From assembly GCF_963082495.1 (NCBI RefSeq), contig NZ_CAUJAN010000004.1, positions 266,001 through 330,000 of the forward strand: DNA of 64,000 bases, given 5' to 3'. Source of the stretch: Methanobrevibacter sp. V74. GTDB taxonomy: Archaea > Methanobacteriota > Methanobacteria > Methanobacteriales > Methanobacteriaceae. Below the pieces are notes generated by a model. That model saw only the letters and a program-made list of their open reading frames with translations, ran no database searches and was not told where the DNA came from. Shown here piece after piece: positions 44,762 through 54,806 of this stretch (positions are counted from its first letter, which is position 1; every line of letters starts with the position of its first letter). The position numbers and the translations under genes are program-made.

Positions 44762-45607
44762 GAAAACAAGCTCTGCCGGACCTTCCATGAAAGCTCCAAG
44801 AGCACCTTCTTTTTCATAAATATTAAATTTTAAGTCCCCTCCAGGTAAATGGAGCAATATTTCATCGCCGAATAATCCCAGTTTAAAACCAGAAATTGCA
44901 GTTGAAGTTGCACCAGTACCGCAGGCAAGCGTAACACCAGCACCACGTTCCCAAGTACTCATCTTAGCTTCGTTTCCAGAGATAACTTCCACAAAGTGCA
45001 CATTGATCTTTTCAGGAAATGCTTCATGTGCTTCAATGGCAGGACCATACTTTTTAATGTCAATTTCATCCACATCATCAACAAAGATGATTGCATGAGG
45101 ATTTCCAACACTAACGGCAGTTAAGTTGAATTTCGTATCCAATACCCCCAATTCCCCATTTAAAAACTCATCCTCATCAGCATTCATCGGAATTTCTGAA
45201 GTTTTAAATGTGGATAACCCCATATCCACTTTAAATAATACCGGCTCATCATTTTCTAAGGTTATTTCAATAGTTTTAATTCCCGCTCTTGTCTCAACAG
45301 TCATTTTTTCTTGTTTTAAAATACCTTTCCGATATACAAAATCTCCAAAGCATCTTATACCGTTTCCACACATTTCAGCTTCGCTTCCGTCAGGATTGAA
45401 CATTCTATATCCAATATCAGCAACTTCAGACGGTTCTACAAACAATACTCCATCCCCACCTACTCCAAAGTTTCTGTGACATAAGATTCTGCATGCTTCT
45501 GACTTATCAGCTTCAGGAATAACTTCCCCATCAAATTCATTTATGATTGGAAAGTCATTGCCTATTCCATGCATCTTTGAAAATCTTAATCCTTTTAAGT
45601 CTACCAT
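44747..45607 (-). CDS. dapF: Diaminopimelate epimerase
   Basis: A 286-residue enzyme converting LL- to meso-diaminopimelate in lysine synthesis. Both catalytic cysteines are visible, in MCGNGIRCFGDF (about 77-88) and ACGTGATSTA (about 227-236). The N-terminus FSKMHGIGNDF is typical. It follows lysA by 9 nt in one operon, and the product is the LysA substrate. Confidence 0.96.
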   Translation of the reverse strand: MVDLKGLRFSKMHGIGNDFPIINEFDGEVIPEADKSEACRILCHRNFGVGGDGVLFVEPSEVADIGYRMFNPDGSEAEMCGNGIRCFGDFVYRKGILKQEKMTVETRAGIKTIEITLENDEPVLFKVDMGLSTFKTSEIPMNADEDEFLNGELGVLDTKFNLTAVSVGNPHAIIFVDDVDEIDIKKYGPAIEAHEAFPEKINVHFVEVISGNEAKMSTWERGAGVTLACGTGATSTAISGFKLGLFGDEILLHLPGGDLKFNIYEKEGALGAFMEGPAELVFEGEL

Positions 45608-45616
45608 ATTATCAGC

Positions 45617-46900
45617 CTATTTTAAGTGTGGCGGAATACTTTGTTTAGCATATAAATCTTCAAATTCTTGTCTTTCACGTACAACCCTGCATTTTCCATC
45701 TGTCACTAAAATTTCAGAAGCAAGTGGGCGTGAATTATAATTGGATGACATTGTAAATCCATATGCTCCAGCGTTTAAGATACCTAAAACGTCTCCTTCA
45801 CATACATCAGGCATTGGTCTGTCACGTGCGAATAAGTCTCCGGATTCACATACGTTACCTGCAATATCTACTTCCTGAGTGTTTTCTGCATCCATACGGC
45901 TTGCATCAACAATATGATGATATGACTCATACATTGCCGGCCTTAAAAGGGTATGGAAACCTGCATCCACTCCGATAAATTTACGATAGCTTTGTTTTAT
46001 ACTGTTAACAGTTACAAGCAATACACCAGCATCAGCTACCAGGAATCTTCCAGGCTCAAGGTACATTGTAGGAGAACCCATATCATATTGTTCTAACTTT
46101 TCCTTAAACAGGGCAATGTTAACTTCCGCAAACCTGCCTAAATCTACGACATTCTCTTCGGGACTGTATGGAACCCCTACACCCCCACCAAAATCAACAA
46201 ATTCAAAGTCAATTCCGGCTTCCTGGTGCACTTTTCCTGCAATATCCATTGTAGATTCGATAGCTAATTTAAATGGCTCCGGATCTAAAATACCTGACCC
46301 GATGTGGGAGTGCATACCTATTGGGTTGAAACCTAATTCCTTTGCCATTTCATATACTTCAACAGCTTCTGAATCCATGATGCCGAATTTACTCATTACC
46401 CCTCCTGTAATGCAGTGGTCATGATGTCCTGCACCAACCATAGGATTTACCCTAAAGGATATCTTTAATCCTTCAGGATCCACCACACCAGCCAATCTCT
46501 TAAGTGCGGATACTGAGTCGATGTTTAAAACTGCACCTTCATCATGTACGAATTTTAATTCATCATTGGTAATGTTGTTGCCTGTAAACAAGATTCTTTC
46601 CCCTGAAAATCCGAGCATTTTTGAGATGTGAACTTCTCCAGGTGAAACAGCATCGATACAGCAGCCTTCACTTTCCAATATTTTCATTACTGCAAGGTTG
46701 GTATTAGCTTTACATGCATAAAATACTTTAAAATCAGGATAATATTTTGAAAAAGCAGAATAAAACCTATTATAATTGTCCCTTATTCTGCTCTCATCAA
46801 TTACAAAAGTTGGAGTTCCGAATTCTTCTGCAATATCTACTGCATCTGCACCACCAATATCCAAGTGGTTTTTATCGTTTGTTTTAATATTTAAATTCAT
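45617..46900 (-). CDS. lysA: Diaminopimelate decarboxylase
   Basis: A 427-residue PLP enzyme (alanine racemase-like fold III) that makes lysine from meso-diaminopimelate. PLP lysine is in [12 protein letters not shown] (about 57-68). Other motifs are GMHSHIGS (about 197-204), [10 protein letters not shown] (about 232-241), and the second-subunit cysteine motif VCESGDLFA (about 352-360). The start follows AAGGAG. A decayed IS inserted 82 bp upstream of the start may have affected its promoter. Confidence 0.96.
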   Translation of the reverse strand: MNLNIKTNDKNHLDIGGADAVDIAEEFGTPTFVIDESRIRDNYNRFYSAFSKYYPDFKVFYACKANTNLAVMKILESEGCCIDAVSPGEVHISKMLGFSGERILFTGNNITNDELKFVHDEGAVLNIDSVSALKRLAGVVDPEGLKISFRVNPMVGAGHHDHCITGGVMSKFGIMDSEAVEVYEMAKELGFNPIGMHSHIGSGILDPEPFKLAIESTMDIAGKVHQEAGIDFEFVDFGGGVGVPYSPEENVVDLGRFAEVNIALFKEKLEQYDMGSPTMYLEPGRFLVADAGVLLVTVNSIKQSYRKFIGVDAGFHTLLRPAMYESYHHIVDASRMDAENTQEVDIAGNVCESGDLFARDRPMPDVCEGDVLGILNAGAYGFTMSSNYNSRPLASEILVTDGKCRVVRERQEFEDLYAKQSIPPHLK

Positions 46901-46982
46901 AATCTAAACTCCTTAAAAAGTTACATTATAACATTACTTATTTGCCTTAATCTATTTAAAAGTAGTGAAGGAATAGGATTTG

Positions 46983-48613
46983 GGGACTGTCAATTGGTTA
47001 GGACTTTTTTTTGATTTTCTATCCACCCATCTTTTCTTGTCATGATATAGTCAAATATTCCTTCAGGAGTTCTATAGATTCTTTTTGTGTGTTTATCTAA
47101 TGTATTTCCGAAGTAATTTTCTATTTTGTTGTTTGTACTATCTAATTTTCCAATATGGTCTTTTTCAAGGAATATTAGATATTTTCTGTAAACTGGGAAG
47201 AAATTTTTATTTAAGTAGTCTTGCATCATCTTTGGAAAATTCTTTAATTCATATTTTAATAGTTTTATGTAACTTATTGCTTTTTCGAGTGATTGTTGGT
47301 GGAATAATTCGTAAAATAATCCAACATATATTTTTATTTTATCAGATATTTCTTCTTTTTTCTTTTTTCTCATTTTTTTGATTTTGTTTTCTGAGATTTT
47401 TGTGTTGTTTTTTTCGTAATTCTGTTTCGTATTTATCGAGTTCTTCGTTTATTTTTGGTTTTAAGTTGGTTGTCATGTTTTTTTATTAGGTGGAATGTGC
47501 ATTGTTGGTGTGCAAAGCCTAATTTTATCATTATTTGTTCATAGTCTTCTTTTAAGTCAGTTATTATTGCTTTGCGGTGTTTTAAAGGGATTGATATGTC
47601 AATGAAATCGTGAATTATTTTTGATGTTTCTTTTTTGGATATTAGGTATGCTAGGGTATATTATTGATTATATCAAATATATCTAGTCTGTATATTCATT
47701 TTCCTTCATTTCTGACCCATTGGGCATCATATCCATAATATCCTGAGAGTTTTAGTTCTTCGTTTAACCAGTACAGTCCGTCATCAGTTTTTAAAGCTTT
47801 TTTAACTGACTCATGTGAAATACTAAAGTTCAATAACGTTTTAAAATCATTTCCAATGTTTCTTAGTGATTTCCATCCGTGTTGTAGGAGTTTTTTTGCT
47901 TTGTTTTTCATTTTATTGGAATAATTGCAGAATTTTCCCCAGTATTCAGTGAATTCAACTTGGAACTTCTTTTTACATTTTTTACATTTATATCGCTTAA
48001 CTTTAATTCTAACAGGAGTTCCATCATCCAAATAAAGTAATCTCCAATTATATCCTTTTCTAGAAAATTTTTTAGCACCACAATGTTTACAATAAGGTTC
48101 ACGTTCTTCAACAATACCCTGACTATTAACAAAGTAATCATCGTCGAGAATAGCACCAATAGGCAAAATTAATTGAGGATAAATTTTTTCATCAAAATCT
48201 TTTTCAACCAAAAATCCATTTCGAACTGGATCCTTAAATGCACCGATAAATATATAAGCTTCGCCAACCAATTTAAGATATGGAAGGCATTTAATTTTGC
48301 TGTACATATATAATTATTTGTTTTCCATACTATAAATAGTTAATTACACTTAAAATAAACTATAAAAAGTTTATAATCATAAATAATTAATTTTAAAAAT
48401 TATTGTTAATATATATCAAAATTAAACGATAATATAACGAAATAATTTCATGAAAAATAAAAAAAATATAAAAACTAAAAAAAAACTAAACCATAACCAA
48501 TATATAAATTTAACGAAAAATTAAGAAGTAAAAAATTAAAAGAAGGCTGGAAAAAAGACTTTGAAAAAATAAACACAAGATGTTATCAAAAGTCCTAACA
48601 AATTGACAGTCCC
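46983..48613 (-). mobile_element. Insertion sequence, 1631 bp, decayed transposase
   Basis: Terminal inverted repeats of 26 bp (46983-47008 and 48588-48613, beginning GGGACTGTCAATT) agree at 25 positions. They are bounded by a perfect 8-bp target duplication AGGATTTG (46975-46982 and 48614-48621). The insertion site is between the divergent lysA and NUDIX genes. Upstream of the transposase, 48308-48587 holds its promoter and otherwise nothing. I cannot assign the family; the zinc-ribbon plus DDE transposase recalls ISL3- or ISNCY-type elements. The unit at 11-2783 uses the same ends. Confidence 0.92.
46990..48307 (-). pseudogene. DDE transposase, frameshifted
   Basis: The N-terminal part (203 residues, 47696-48307) has a zinc ribbon CKHCGAKKF...CKKC and ends soon after YDAQWVRNEGK, where the first catalytic Asp is likely. 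The middle is readable only after frame changes near 47690, 47650 and 47470 (blocks AYLISKKETSKIIHDF, ITDLKEDYEQIM, HQQCTFHLIKKH). The C-terminal part (127 residues, 46990-47373) has STNNKIENYFGN with the probable catalytic Glu. The stop lies within the inverted repeat. With several frameshifts it cannot encode an active enzyme. Confidence 0.9.
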
Positions 48614-48668
48614 AGGATTTGCCAATGAAATGAAAAAATGTATAAAAAACACATTTAAATTAATTAAT

Positions 48669-49073
48669 ATGAAAAGAGATTATGGCCTAACAATGCGGGG
48701 AATAATAAAAAATAGCGATGGCGAAATTTTAGTTGTAAAAAGACATCCAAATAATAGAACCGCTCCAGATACTTGGGAATTGCCTGGAGGCAAAGTGGAA
48801 AATGGAGAATTTTTTGATGATGCACTTATTCGTGAGATTAAAGAAGAAACAAACCTAGATTGCAAGGTAGGTGATCTTGCAATAGCCATACAGCATGACT
48901 ATCCATACAAAAGAACCGTGCAGATGATAATGTATTTGGATGATGTTGAAGGTGAGCTAAAAATAAGTGAAGAGCATACTGATGCAAAATACGCTTCAAT
49001 TGATGAGATTAAGACTTTGGAATTGTCAGACTGTTTTAGAGAAGTATTGGAAAAAATGAATTGGATGATATAA
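48669..49073 (+). CDS. NUDIX hydrolase
   Basis: A 134-residue nucleoside-diphosphate-X hydrolase. The NUDIX box runs GKVENGEFFDD then REIKEETNL (about 38-61), with the REUxEE metal-binding core. The start MKRDYGLTMRG at 48669 lies 26-29 nt after TATAAAAA (48640-48647), which suggests a leaderless message. The longer frame upstream begins inside the IS repeat and is not used. MutT-like sanitising of oxidised nucleotides is the usual guess; the substrate is unknown. Confidence 0.87.
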   Translation: MKRDYGLTMRGIIKNSDGEILVVKRHPNNRTAPDTWELPGGKVENGEFFDDALIREIKEETNLDCKVGDLAIAIQHDYPYKRTVQMIMYLDDVEGELKISEEHTDAKYASIDEIKTLELSDCFREVLEKMNWMI

Positions 49074-49244
49074 ATCAATCATCAATGAAAATGTGGTCAG
49101 CGGTAAAAATAGCATACCATATTCATTTTTAATTAATGATAAGTCTAATTGATCTAGTACAAGACAATATGTTCTCTAAATTAAATCATAAGTTTATTGG
49201 ATTAAAAACAGAACGCTTTGAATATAGTGAAATTTAATACTGGA

Positions 49245-49285
49245 AAATAATTTAAAAAGTGAACTTTAGAGTATTTCATCTAAAG
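49245..49285 (-). terminator. argD terminator, stop-embedded
   Basis: On the minus strand CTTTAGA and TCTAAAG (49264-49285) pair perfectly around an 8-nt loop. The stop TAA lies in the second arm; CTTTTTAAATTATTTT follows. Confidence 0.7.
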
Positions 49286-50426
49286 CCTTAACAAATGCAT
49301 CTATTTCTTCTTTTGTAATTATCAATGGCGGTAAAAATCTTAAAACATTTCCAGCAGTGCAGTTAATTAAAAATCCTGCTTCACGGAGTTTATCGACATA
49401 TTCAGCTCCAGGTTTGGTTAATTCTACACCTGCCATCAATCCCAAACCACGCACATCGGCAATGATTTCCTTATCCAATTTTTTCAGTTCAGATAAGAAG
49501 TATTCCCCAACTTCATTAACATTATCAAGAATATTTTCCTCATCAAAAGTATCCAGAATAGCATTTGCCGCCGCACATACAAGTGGACCGCCTCCAAAAG
49601 TAGTTCCGTGATCGCCCGGTGCAAATCCTCCAGCTACTTTTTCGGTTGCAAGGATTCCGCCCATCGGAACTCCTCCACCTATTCCTTTAGCCATTGTCAT
49701 TATATCCGGTCTGACCCCAAATAATTCATGGGCAAATAATGTTCCGCATCTTCCAAATCCGGTTTGTACTTCATCGACAATGAATACAATATCATTTTCT
49801 TTACAGATTTTCTCAATTCCTTTTAAATATCCTATATCCGGAACATTTACTCCACCCTCACCCTGTACAGGTTCAACAATGATAGCTGCAGTATTTTCAG
49901 TTATTGCTTCTTCAATGGCATCGAGATTATTGTATTCGACATTGATGAAACCCTGTGGCATTACTGCCTTAAATGGCTCATGATACTCTTCATGCCCGGT
50001 TGCTGCAAGGGTCATTATTGTTCTTCCATGGAAAGAGTCAACAGTTGAGATTATTTCGCTTTTGCCTGTGTATTTTACGGCTAATTTAATAGCTCCTTCA
50101 TTTGCTTCAGCACCGCTGTTTGCGTAAAATATTCTGTCGAAGTTTGTTCTGTCAATCAGTTTTTTAGCGTAAATTAGTGCAGGTTCATTATAATAGATAC
50201 TTGATATATGTATGAGTTTTTCTGCCTGAGCTTGTATTGCTTCCACTAATGCCGGATGATTGTGGCCTAAAGTGTTAACTGCAATACCTGCAAACATGTC
50301 CAAATACTCTTTTCCATCAATATCCGTTACTTTAACACCTTCCCCGTGATCCAATACGATTGGTTGTCTTGTGAAAGTGTTAATAAAATAATCGTCTTCA
50401 ATTTTTATTAAATCTTGAGTGTTCAT
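49266..50426 (-). CDS. argD: Acetylornithine aminotransferase
   Basis: A 386-residue class III PLP aminotransferase of arginine synthesis, also often serving succinyl-diaminopimelate amination in lysine synthesis. Blocks: FANSGAEANEGAIKLA (about 102-117), FHGRT (about 133), VDEVQTGFGRCG (about 217-228), and the PLP lysine in MTMAKGIGGGVPMGG (about 241-255). A strong GGAGG stands 5 nt before the start. It has no operon partner here, but dapF and lysA lie close. Confidence 0.95.
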   Translation of the reverse strand: MNTQDLIKIEDDYFINTFTRQPIVLDHGEGVKVTDIDGKEYLDMFAGIAVNTLGHNHPALVEAIQAQAEKLIHISSIYYNEPALIYAKKLIDRTNFDRIFYANSGAEANEGAIKLAVKYTGKSEIISTVDSFHGRTIMTLAATGHEEYHEPFKAVMPQGFINVEYNNLDAIEEAITENTAAIIVEPVQGEGGVNVPDIGYLKGIEKICKENDIVFIVDEVQTGFGRCGTLFAHELFGVRPDIMTMAKGIGGGVPMGGILATEKVAGGFAPGDHGTTFGGGPLVCAAANAILDTFDEENILDNVNEVGEYFLSELKKLDKEIIADVRGLGLMAGVELTKPGAEYVDKLREAGFLINCTAGNVLRFLPPLIITKEEIDAFVKALDEIL

Positions 50427-50610
50427 TATATCCTCCTACAATCTATTATATTTTCCATAATATATTAGATTTATCATGAAATAATTTCAAAAATAACATT
50501 AAAAGCACTAAATAAAAATTTAGTGCTTTATCTAGGTTTTCAATGTTTAAATTTTAATTTTCAAAAGAGGAATTAAATTCAACTCGAAAAGTTAATTATT
50601 GAATCAAAGT

Positions 50611-51552
50611 TTACAATAAGTTATTTATAGCATGTGTTTCGATTGATTCGGTTCCTAAATCTTTAGCAGCTTCAGCGATGAACATGTCTGTTTGGGCAAT
50701 AGCCGGGAAGCAGATTGTTGAATTATCTATCGGTCCAAACAATACAAAGTCGCCACAGCACATGACTTGCAAAATATTTGCTCCAATATCACATACAGTA
50801 AATGCTGTTTTGTTGCCTGATTCATTTTTATAATCCCTTAACCAATCCCATGCTGATGGAATATTATGAATACCTGAACCCACCGGATATCCCCATTTAG
50901 CTTTTTCCGCAAATGAAGCCCTTCCTGCAACACCTGCTCCTTGACCTAATGGAGTAACCGCAGTATCCATCATGAATTTTGTAATTCCACACTCTTCAGC
51001 AACTTCAAGCAAACCTTTTTCATAAGCTCCGTCATCACCATCTTCCCACATGGCAATTTTACCTTGTACAGTGGAATTCATTGGATTGAATCCTAAAATA
51101 ATTGAAGCGTCTATATCTGTATTTTTAAGTGCTTCCATTTCAGATTTATCAGCGGACATGTTAATAGAATTGTATATTGCCCTATCAGTCAGGCCCACTT
51201 CGTCAGCATATTGGGCTCCTGCTACTCTAGCATCCCCAGATGTTGAGTCTATTAAAAAAGGCATATCGCCTATTTCTCCAATAAATTCCAAGTATTTTAC
51301 AATAGCTTCTTCAGTCTGACCAAAAACTTGTGCAATACATGGATTTCCAGTTACATCTGACATGTTAACCATGTCATTTATTAACTTTTCAGCTCTTTCA
51401 TGATCGAAATCTCCAGTTAATTCATTATTGATTATGTTGTGTCCGCCATAAAAGATTGTGCCACATAGAACAGTAGGATATTCTCCTGGTTGACCGCCCA
51501 TCTTTACACCTGCAAAGTCAAAAACTGTCTGTTCTTTATCAAATTTGAACAT
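50611..51552 (-). CDS. mtrH: MtrH-like tetrahydromethanopterin S-methyltransferase subunit, orphan
   Basis: A 313-residue MtrH-type protein; MtrH moves the methyl group from methyl-tetrahydromethanopterin to the corrinoid of MtrA. The start FKFDKEQTVFDFAGVKMGGQ, FYGGHNII, and LIDSTSGDARV (about 100-110) with NPMNSTVQGK (about 165) are typical. The other mtr genes (mtrEDCBAFG) are not adjacent, so this is a solo copy: either the mtr operon is split or it is a paralogue working with another methyltransferase. GAGGT precedes the start. Confidence 0.88.
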   Translation of the reverse strand: MFKFDKEQTVFDFAGVKMGGQPGEYPTVLCGTIFYGGHNIINNELTGDFDHERAEKLINDMVNMSDVTGNPCIAQVFGQTEEAIVKYLEFIGEIGDMPFLIDSTSGDARVAGAQYADEVGLTDRAIYNSINMSADKSEMEALKNTDIDASIILGFNPMNSTVQGKIAMWEDGDDGAYEKGLLEVAEECGITKFMMDTAVTPLGQGAGVAGRASFAEKAKWGYPVGSGIHNIPSAWDWLRDYKNESGNKTAFTVCDIGANILQVMCCGDFVLFGPIDNSTICFPAIAQTDMFIAEAAKDLGTESIETHAINNLL

Positions 51553-52088
51553 TTTAAATTACCTCTTTAGTTTTATTTCGATCTAGGATATGTGCTAAAA
51601 ATATTTGAAAAAGAAAACAAATAATTATAACAATTAACCGATATTATATCTTAGACCAATTAAACTTTTTAAAATTAATTATATATAAATATATTGTTTT
51701 AGGATAATTTATATTAAAAAATAACAATTATTAAGTTATTTTAGATAAAACAGATAGATATTACAATGATTTAAATATACTTAATTATTACTAAAATAAA
51801 ACTGAAAATAGCTTAAATATATATTGAACTTCACAATTCTTTTAAAAAACAACGAATAAAAAAATTAGTAATATTTAATCATTAAAAATTAAAGAAATAA
51901 TTAAAATCAAAATAAAAAATTGAAATGAGAATTTTAAATAAGAACGAAGACTAACGACCAAATCTAATACATCAAATATATAATCAGTATAATCCCGATT
52001 AATATGTAAAAATAATATTACATCATCTGGGCAGATTACCCATTAACTTTAATTAATAGAGTCTACCATATAAAAAGTAGGTGATAAA
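51553..52088. other. Intergenic region mtrH-cyclophilin
   Basis: 536 bp, extremely AT-rich. A TATA-like ATATATAA near 51974-51982 could serve the cyclophilin gene with a leader of about 80 nt, and GGTGAT stands just before its start. Nothing else recognisable. Confidence 0.4.
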
Positions 52089-52520
52089 ATGAAAGTCGCA
52101 ACTATTAAAACTGATAAAGGAGACATCGTTCTCGAATTGTTCCCAAATGAAGCGCCTGGAACTGTAGACAACTTTGAAAAATTAATCAATAAAGGATTTT
52201 ACGATGGTTTAACCTTCCACAGAGTTATTCCCGACTTTGTAATTCAAGGAGGTTGTCCTAACGGCAACGGTACTGGCGGACCTGGATACACCATCAAATG
52301 TGAAACTGAAGGAAACCCACACAGACACGGAACTGGTGCATTGTCTATGGCGCATGCAGGTAAAGACACAGGTGGAAGCCAATTTTTCATTACTCACAGC
52401 CCACAGCCACATTTAGACGGCGTTCACACCGTATTCGGTCAAGTTATTAAAGGCCAAGATGTTGTTAATGCAATCCGCCAAGGAGATGTAATGAACAAAG
52501 TAACCATCGAAGAAAGATAA
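52089..52520 (+). CDS. Cyclophilin-type peptidyl-prolyl isomerase
   Basis: A 143-residue single-domain cytosolic cyclophilin with no signal peptide. Catalytic and ligand residues are in [13 protein letters not shown] (about 40-52; R and F), GALSMAHAG (about 80) and GSQFFIT (about 97-103). It speeds proline cis-trans isomerisation during folding. It is monocistronic with its own terminator. Confidence 0.94.
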   Translation: MKVATIKTDKGDIVLELFPNEAPGTVDNFEKLINKGFYDGLTFHRVIPDFVIQGGCPNGNGTGGPGYTIKCETEGNPHRHGTGALSMAHAGKDTGGSQFFITHSPQPHLDGVHTVFGQVIKGQDVVNAIRQGDVMNKVTIEER

Positions 52521-52552
52521 TTATTATCTTTCCCCCACTTCTTTTTAAACGA
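52512..52552 (+). terminator. Cyclophilin terminator, stop-embedded
   Basis: GAAAGATAA (52512-52520, ending in the stop codon) pairs perfectly with TTATCTTTC (52524-52532), loop TTA; CCCCCACTTCTTTTT follows. Confidence 0.75.
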
Positions 52553-52589
52553 AACGGCTACCCATTAACCACTTATTTTAATATCATCA

Positions 52590-52735
52590 ATTTGATTACA
52601 GGACAGGTGCAGAATCGATTAAACAAACATTGATTTAATCATGCCATCTGAATCTGTTGCCCGAGATACAATATATCACGGCAATGTAAATTCCTAATGA
52701 CTTTCCCCTCTCCCGGCCATCAAAAGCTGATACCA
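52590..52735. ncRNA. Candidate structured RNA, strand unresolved
   Basis: This stretch is visibly richer in G and C than the surrounding spacers and has nested inverted repeats. ACAG (about 52604) pairs with CTGT and CAGA with TCTG around an inner hairpin GATTAAA(52617-52623)/TTTAATC. Next to it TTGCC/GGCAA arms (52657-52684) form a second hairpin. No convincing ORF covers it. On the minus strand GAGGGGAAAGTC and GGGCAACAGA recall RNase P RNA conserved regions I and II, but conserved regions III and V are missing. Confidence 0.3.
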
Positions 52736-52798
52736 ATAAGAAGTAAATTTTTATTTTCCGTCAAATATAGCTTAATGCCATAATGCAATATAAACACT

Positions 52799-53704
52799 TT
52801 ATTTTAATTTGCCAATTAAACCCGACCTTCTTGCATAGTGAAACATGTACAATTGGACATAACCTGCATTTTTACCAAACTCTTCCATTCCAAATTCGCG
52901 AACTTTTGAAACCCTTATGTCTTTACCATCGAAATACAAGTAAGACACAATACGTTTTATCCATACATCACTTGGAAAAGCTTCTTTAAAATTAAACCCA
53001 TAAAGCAATATGCAATCCGCCACTTTTGGACCGACTCCCGGAACTTCAAGCATTGTCTGAAATGCTTCATCATAACTCATTGTAAATATTTGCGAAAGGT
53101 CCATTTCAAGTGCAAATAACTCGCTTGCCTTTCTCATGTATGCTGCTCTATATCCCACGCCACAATTCTTAAGATTGGTGCAGCACTTTGAAATATCTGA
53201 AATACATGACAGATTAAATTCTTCTCCATCATCCAAAAATGCATTTGAAAGGACATTGCTTTGAGGAAATGTATAGTAGTAATTGCCGTACTTATTTCCC
53301 CAATTTTCTTTTATTTGAGAAACCGATTTGGTCCATCTTTTAATAGAATTATTAGCTGAACAAATTGAGGATATAATGCATTCGAAAGGATCAGGTGCTA
53401 AAAATAGTCTTAAACCTCGGCAGAACTCAGACATTCCTTTAAGTTCTTCATGACTGTTTAGATACTTGTAGAATTTATTTAAATTAAAATCTAAGTCAAA
53501 AATATAATTCAATTTAGAAACGGCTTTTTTATTCTCTAAATTAAAATCCAGATAATCTCCAGATTGTTTAACTTTGAAAATGGCCGGTTCACCATCAATT
53601 AAAACCACATTTCCATATTCGCCATCGACTTTCATCCAAGGAGGTTGTGAGGTTTGGCCTGAATTGATTGTTAAATCCAAGTCAATTGGAGCTTTAATTA
53701 TCAT
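52799..53704 (-). CDS. 8-oxoguanine DNA glycosylase/AP lyase, OGG1-type
   Basis: A 301-residue HhH-GPD glycosylase that removes oxidised guanine and nicks the abasic site. The signature is [18 protein letters not shown] (about 216-233), with the catalytic Lys in GPKVAD. The following [12 protein letters not shown] (about 238-249) has the conserved Asp. The N-terminal AlkA/OGG-like beta domain spans about 1-100, placing it with OGG1 and not the shorter archaeal AGOG. It overlaps the hisF end by 4 nt. Confidence 0.9.
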   Translation of the reverse strand: MIIKAPIDLDLTINSGQTSQPPWMKVDGEYGNVVLIDGEPAIFKVKQSGDYLDFNLENKKAVSKLNYIFDLDFNLNKFYKYLNSHEELKGMSEFCRGLRLFLAPDPFECIISSICSANNSIKRWTKSVSQIKENWGNKYGNYYYTFPQSNVLSNAFLDDGEEFNLSCISDISKCCTNLKNCGVGYRAAYMRKASELFALEMDLSQIFTMSYDEAFQTMLEVPGVGPKVADCILLYGFNFKEAFPSDVWIKRIVSYLYFDGKDIRVSKVREFGMEEFGKNAGYVQLYMFHYARRSGLIGKLK

Positions 53705-54525
53705 AAACGGACCGGAACATTATTTTTTTGCAGGTAATCTTTAACTTCCCCAATTGAATATTGGTTAAAATGGAAAATGCTTGCTGCAAGAGCTGCTGAA
53801 ACATCAGTTTTTTCAAAAACTTCCAAAATATGTTTTGGTTCTCCAACACCGCCACTAGCTATTACCGGAATGTCAACTGCATCATTAATGCTTTTATTCA
53901 ACTCAATATCATAACCGTTTTGAGTTCCGTCTCCATCCATACTGGTTAACAATATTTCTCCAGCTCCATGTTCCTGACATTCAATTGCCCATTGGATTGC
54001 ATCAATGCCTGTAAACTCACGTCCACCATAGATACTTGTATCAAACCAACAATATCCTTTGTCAGTTTCAATAACTGTTTTATCCTTAGCCTCATCAGGA
54101 TGATTCACATATCTTCTTTTCGCATCAATTCCAATGACAACAGCTTGTGAGCCAACAACTTTAGAAGCTTCGGTCAATAATTCAGGATTTTTAATGGCTG
54201 CAGTGTTTGTTGAGCATTTGTCTGCCCCTGCTTTAAGCATGTTAATGTAATCGTCGACTTTTCTTATTCCTCCACCTACACAAATCGGCATGAATACATT
54301 TTCTGTTAGTCTATCAATAACATCAGCCATTGTTGCTCGGCGTTCGTGAGATGCTGTAATATCTAAAACCACAACTTCATCTGCTCCTTCTTCATAATAA
54401 CGAGTTGCAAGGTCAACGGGATTTCCGGCATATTTAATTTCTTTAAACTCAACTCCCTTAACAACACGACCTTCCGGAACCTGCAAATCACAGTCTAAAC
54501 AAGGAATGATTCTTTTGGTCAACAT
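53701..54525 (-). CDS. hisF: Imidazole glycerol phosphate synthase subunit HisF
   Basis: A 274-residue TIM-barrel cyclase of histidine synthesis; with HisH it makes imidazole glycerol phosphate and AICAR. Catalytic Asp are in RIIPCLDCD (about 5-13) and TSMDGDGT (about 182). Phosphate sites are CVGGGIR (about 81) and IASGGVGE (about 208). The protein is slightly longer than the typical 253 residues because of an inserted stretch near 140-160. It is coupled to the OGG gene; no other his genes are near. Confidence 0.96.
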   Translation of the reverse strand: MLTKRIIPCLDCDLQVPEGRVVKGVEFKEIKYAGNPVDLATRYYEEGADEVVVLDITASHERRATMADVIDRLTENVFMPICVGGGIRKVDDYINMLKAGADKCSTNTAAIKNPELLTEASKVVGSQAVVIGIDAKRRYVNHPDEAKDKTVIETDKGYCWFDTSIYGGREFTGIDAIQWAIECQEHGAGEILLTSMDGDGTQNGYDIELNKSINDAVDIPVIASGGVGEPKHILEVFEKTDVSAALAASIFHFNQYSIGEVKDYLQKNNVPVRL

Positions 54526-54574
54526 AGTATCAACATATAAAAAAAAGTAGTAAAAGGTTGTTTGTAAAATATTC

Positions 54575-54736
54575 TTAAGCAGAATACCTTAAAACAAAAC
54601 ATAATATTGCTACGATAATAGTAGCGACAACAATGTGTTCAGGTGAAAGTTTTGGACCCAAACTTTCTTCATCAAAATATCTAACTAAACCTGCACCGGT
54701 TTGAGGCATAGAAATTTTATTATCTTTTTTACCCAT
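54575..54736 (-). CDS. Preprotein translocase subunit Sec61 beta (SecG)
   Basis: A 53-residue tail-anchored membrane protein. The start [20 protein letters not shown] carries the family's PxxxAGLxRF-like motif. FDEES then [20 protein letters not shown] forms the single helix at about 31-50. It is the small subunit of the SecYE-beta translocon. GGGAGAT stands 4 nt before the ATG at 54736. It lies in the same cluster as srp54, another protein-targeting gene. Confidence 0.9.
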   Translation of the reverse strand: MGKKDNKISMPQTGAGLVRYFDEESLGPKLSPEHIVVATIIVAILCFVLRYSA

Positions 54737-54806
54737 AGTAATCTCCCATCAAATTAATTTATAAAAATAACTGTAGTATACTTATTTTCTTCATCATATA
54801 TAAAGT

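Noticed and set aside
52521-52800. RNase P RNA on the minus strand
   Set aside because: GAGGGGAAAGTC and GGGCAACAGA resemble conserved regions I and II, but GGTGAAAC (region III) and ACAGAANCCGGC (region V) are absent and the spacing is too short.
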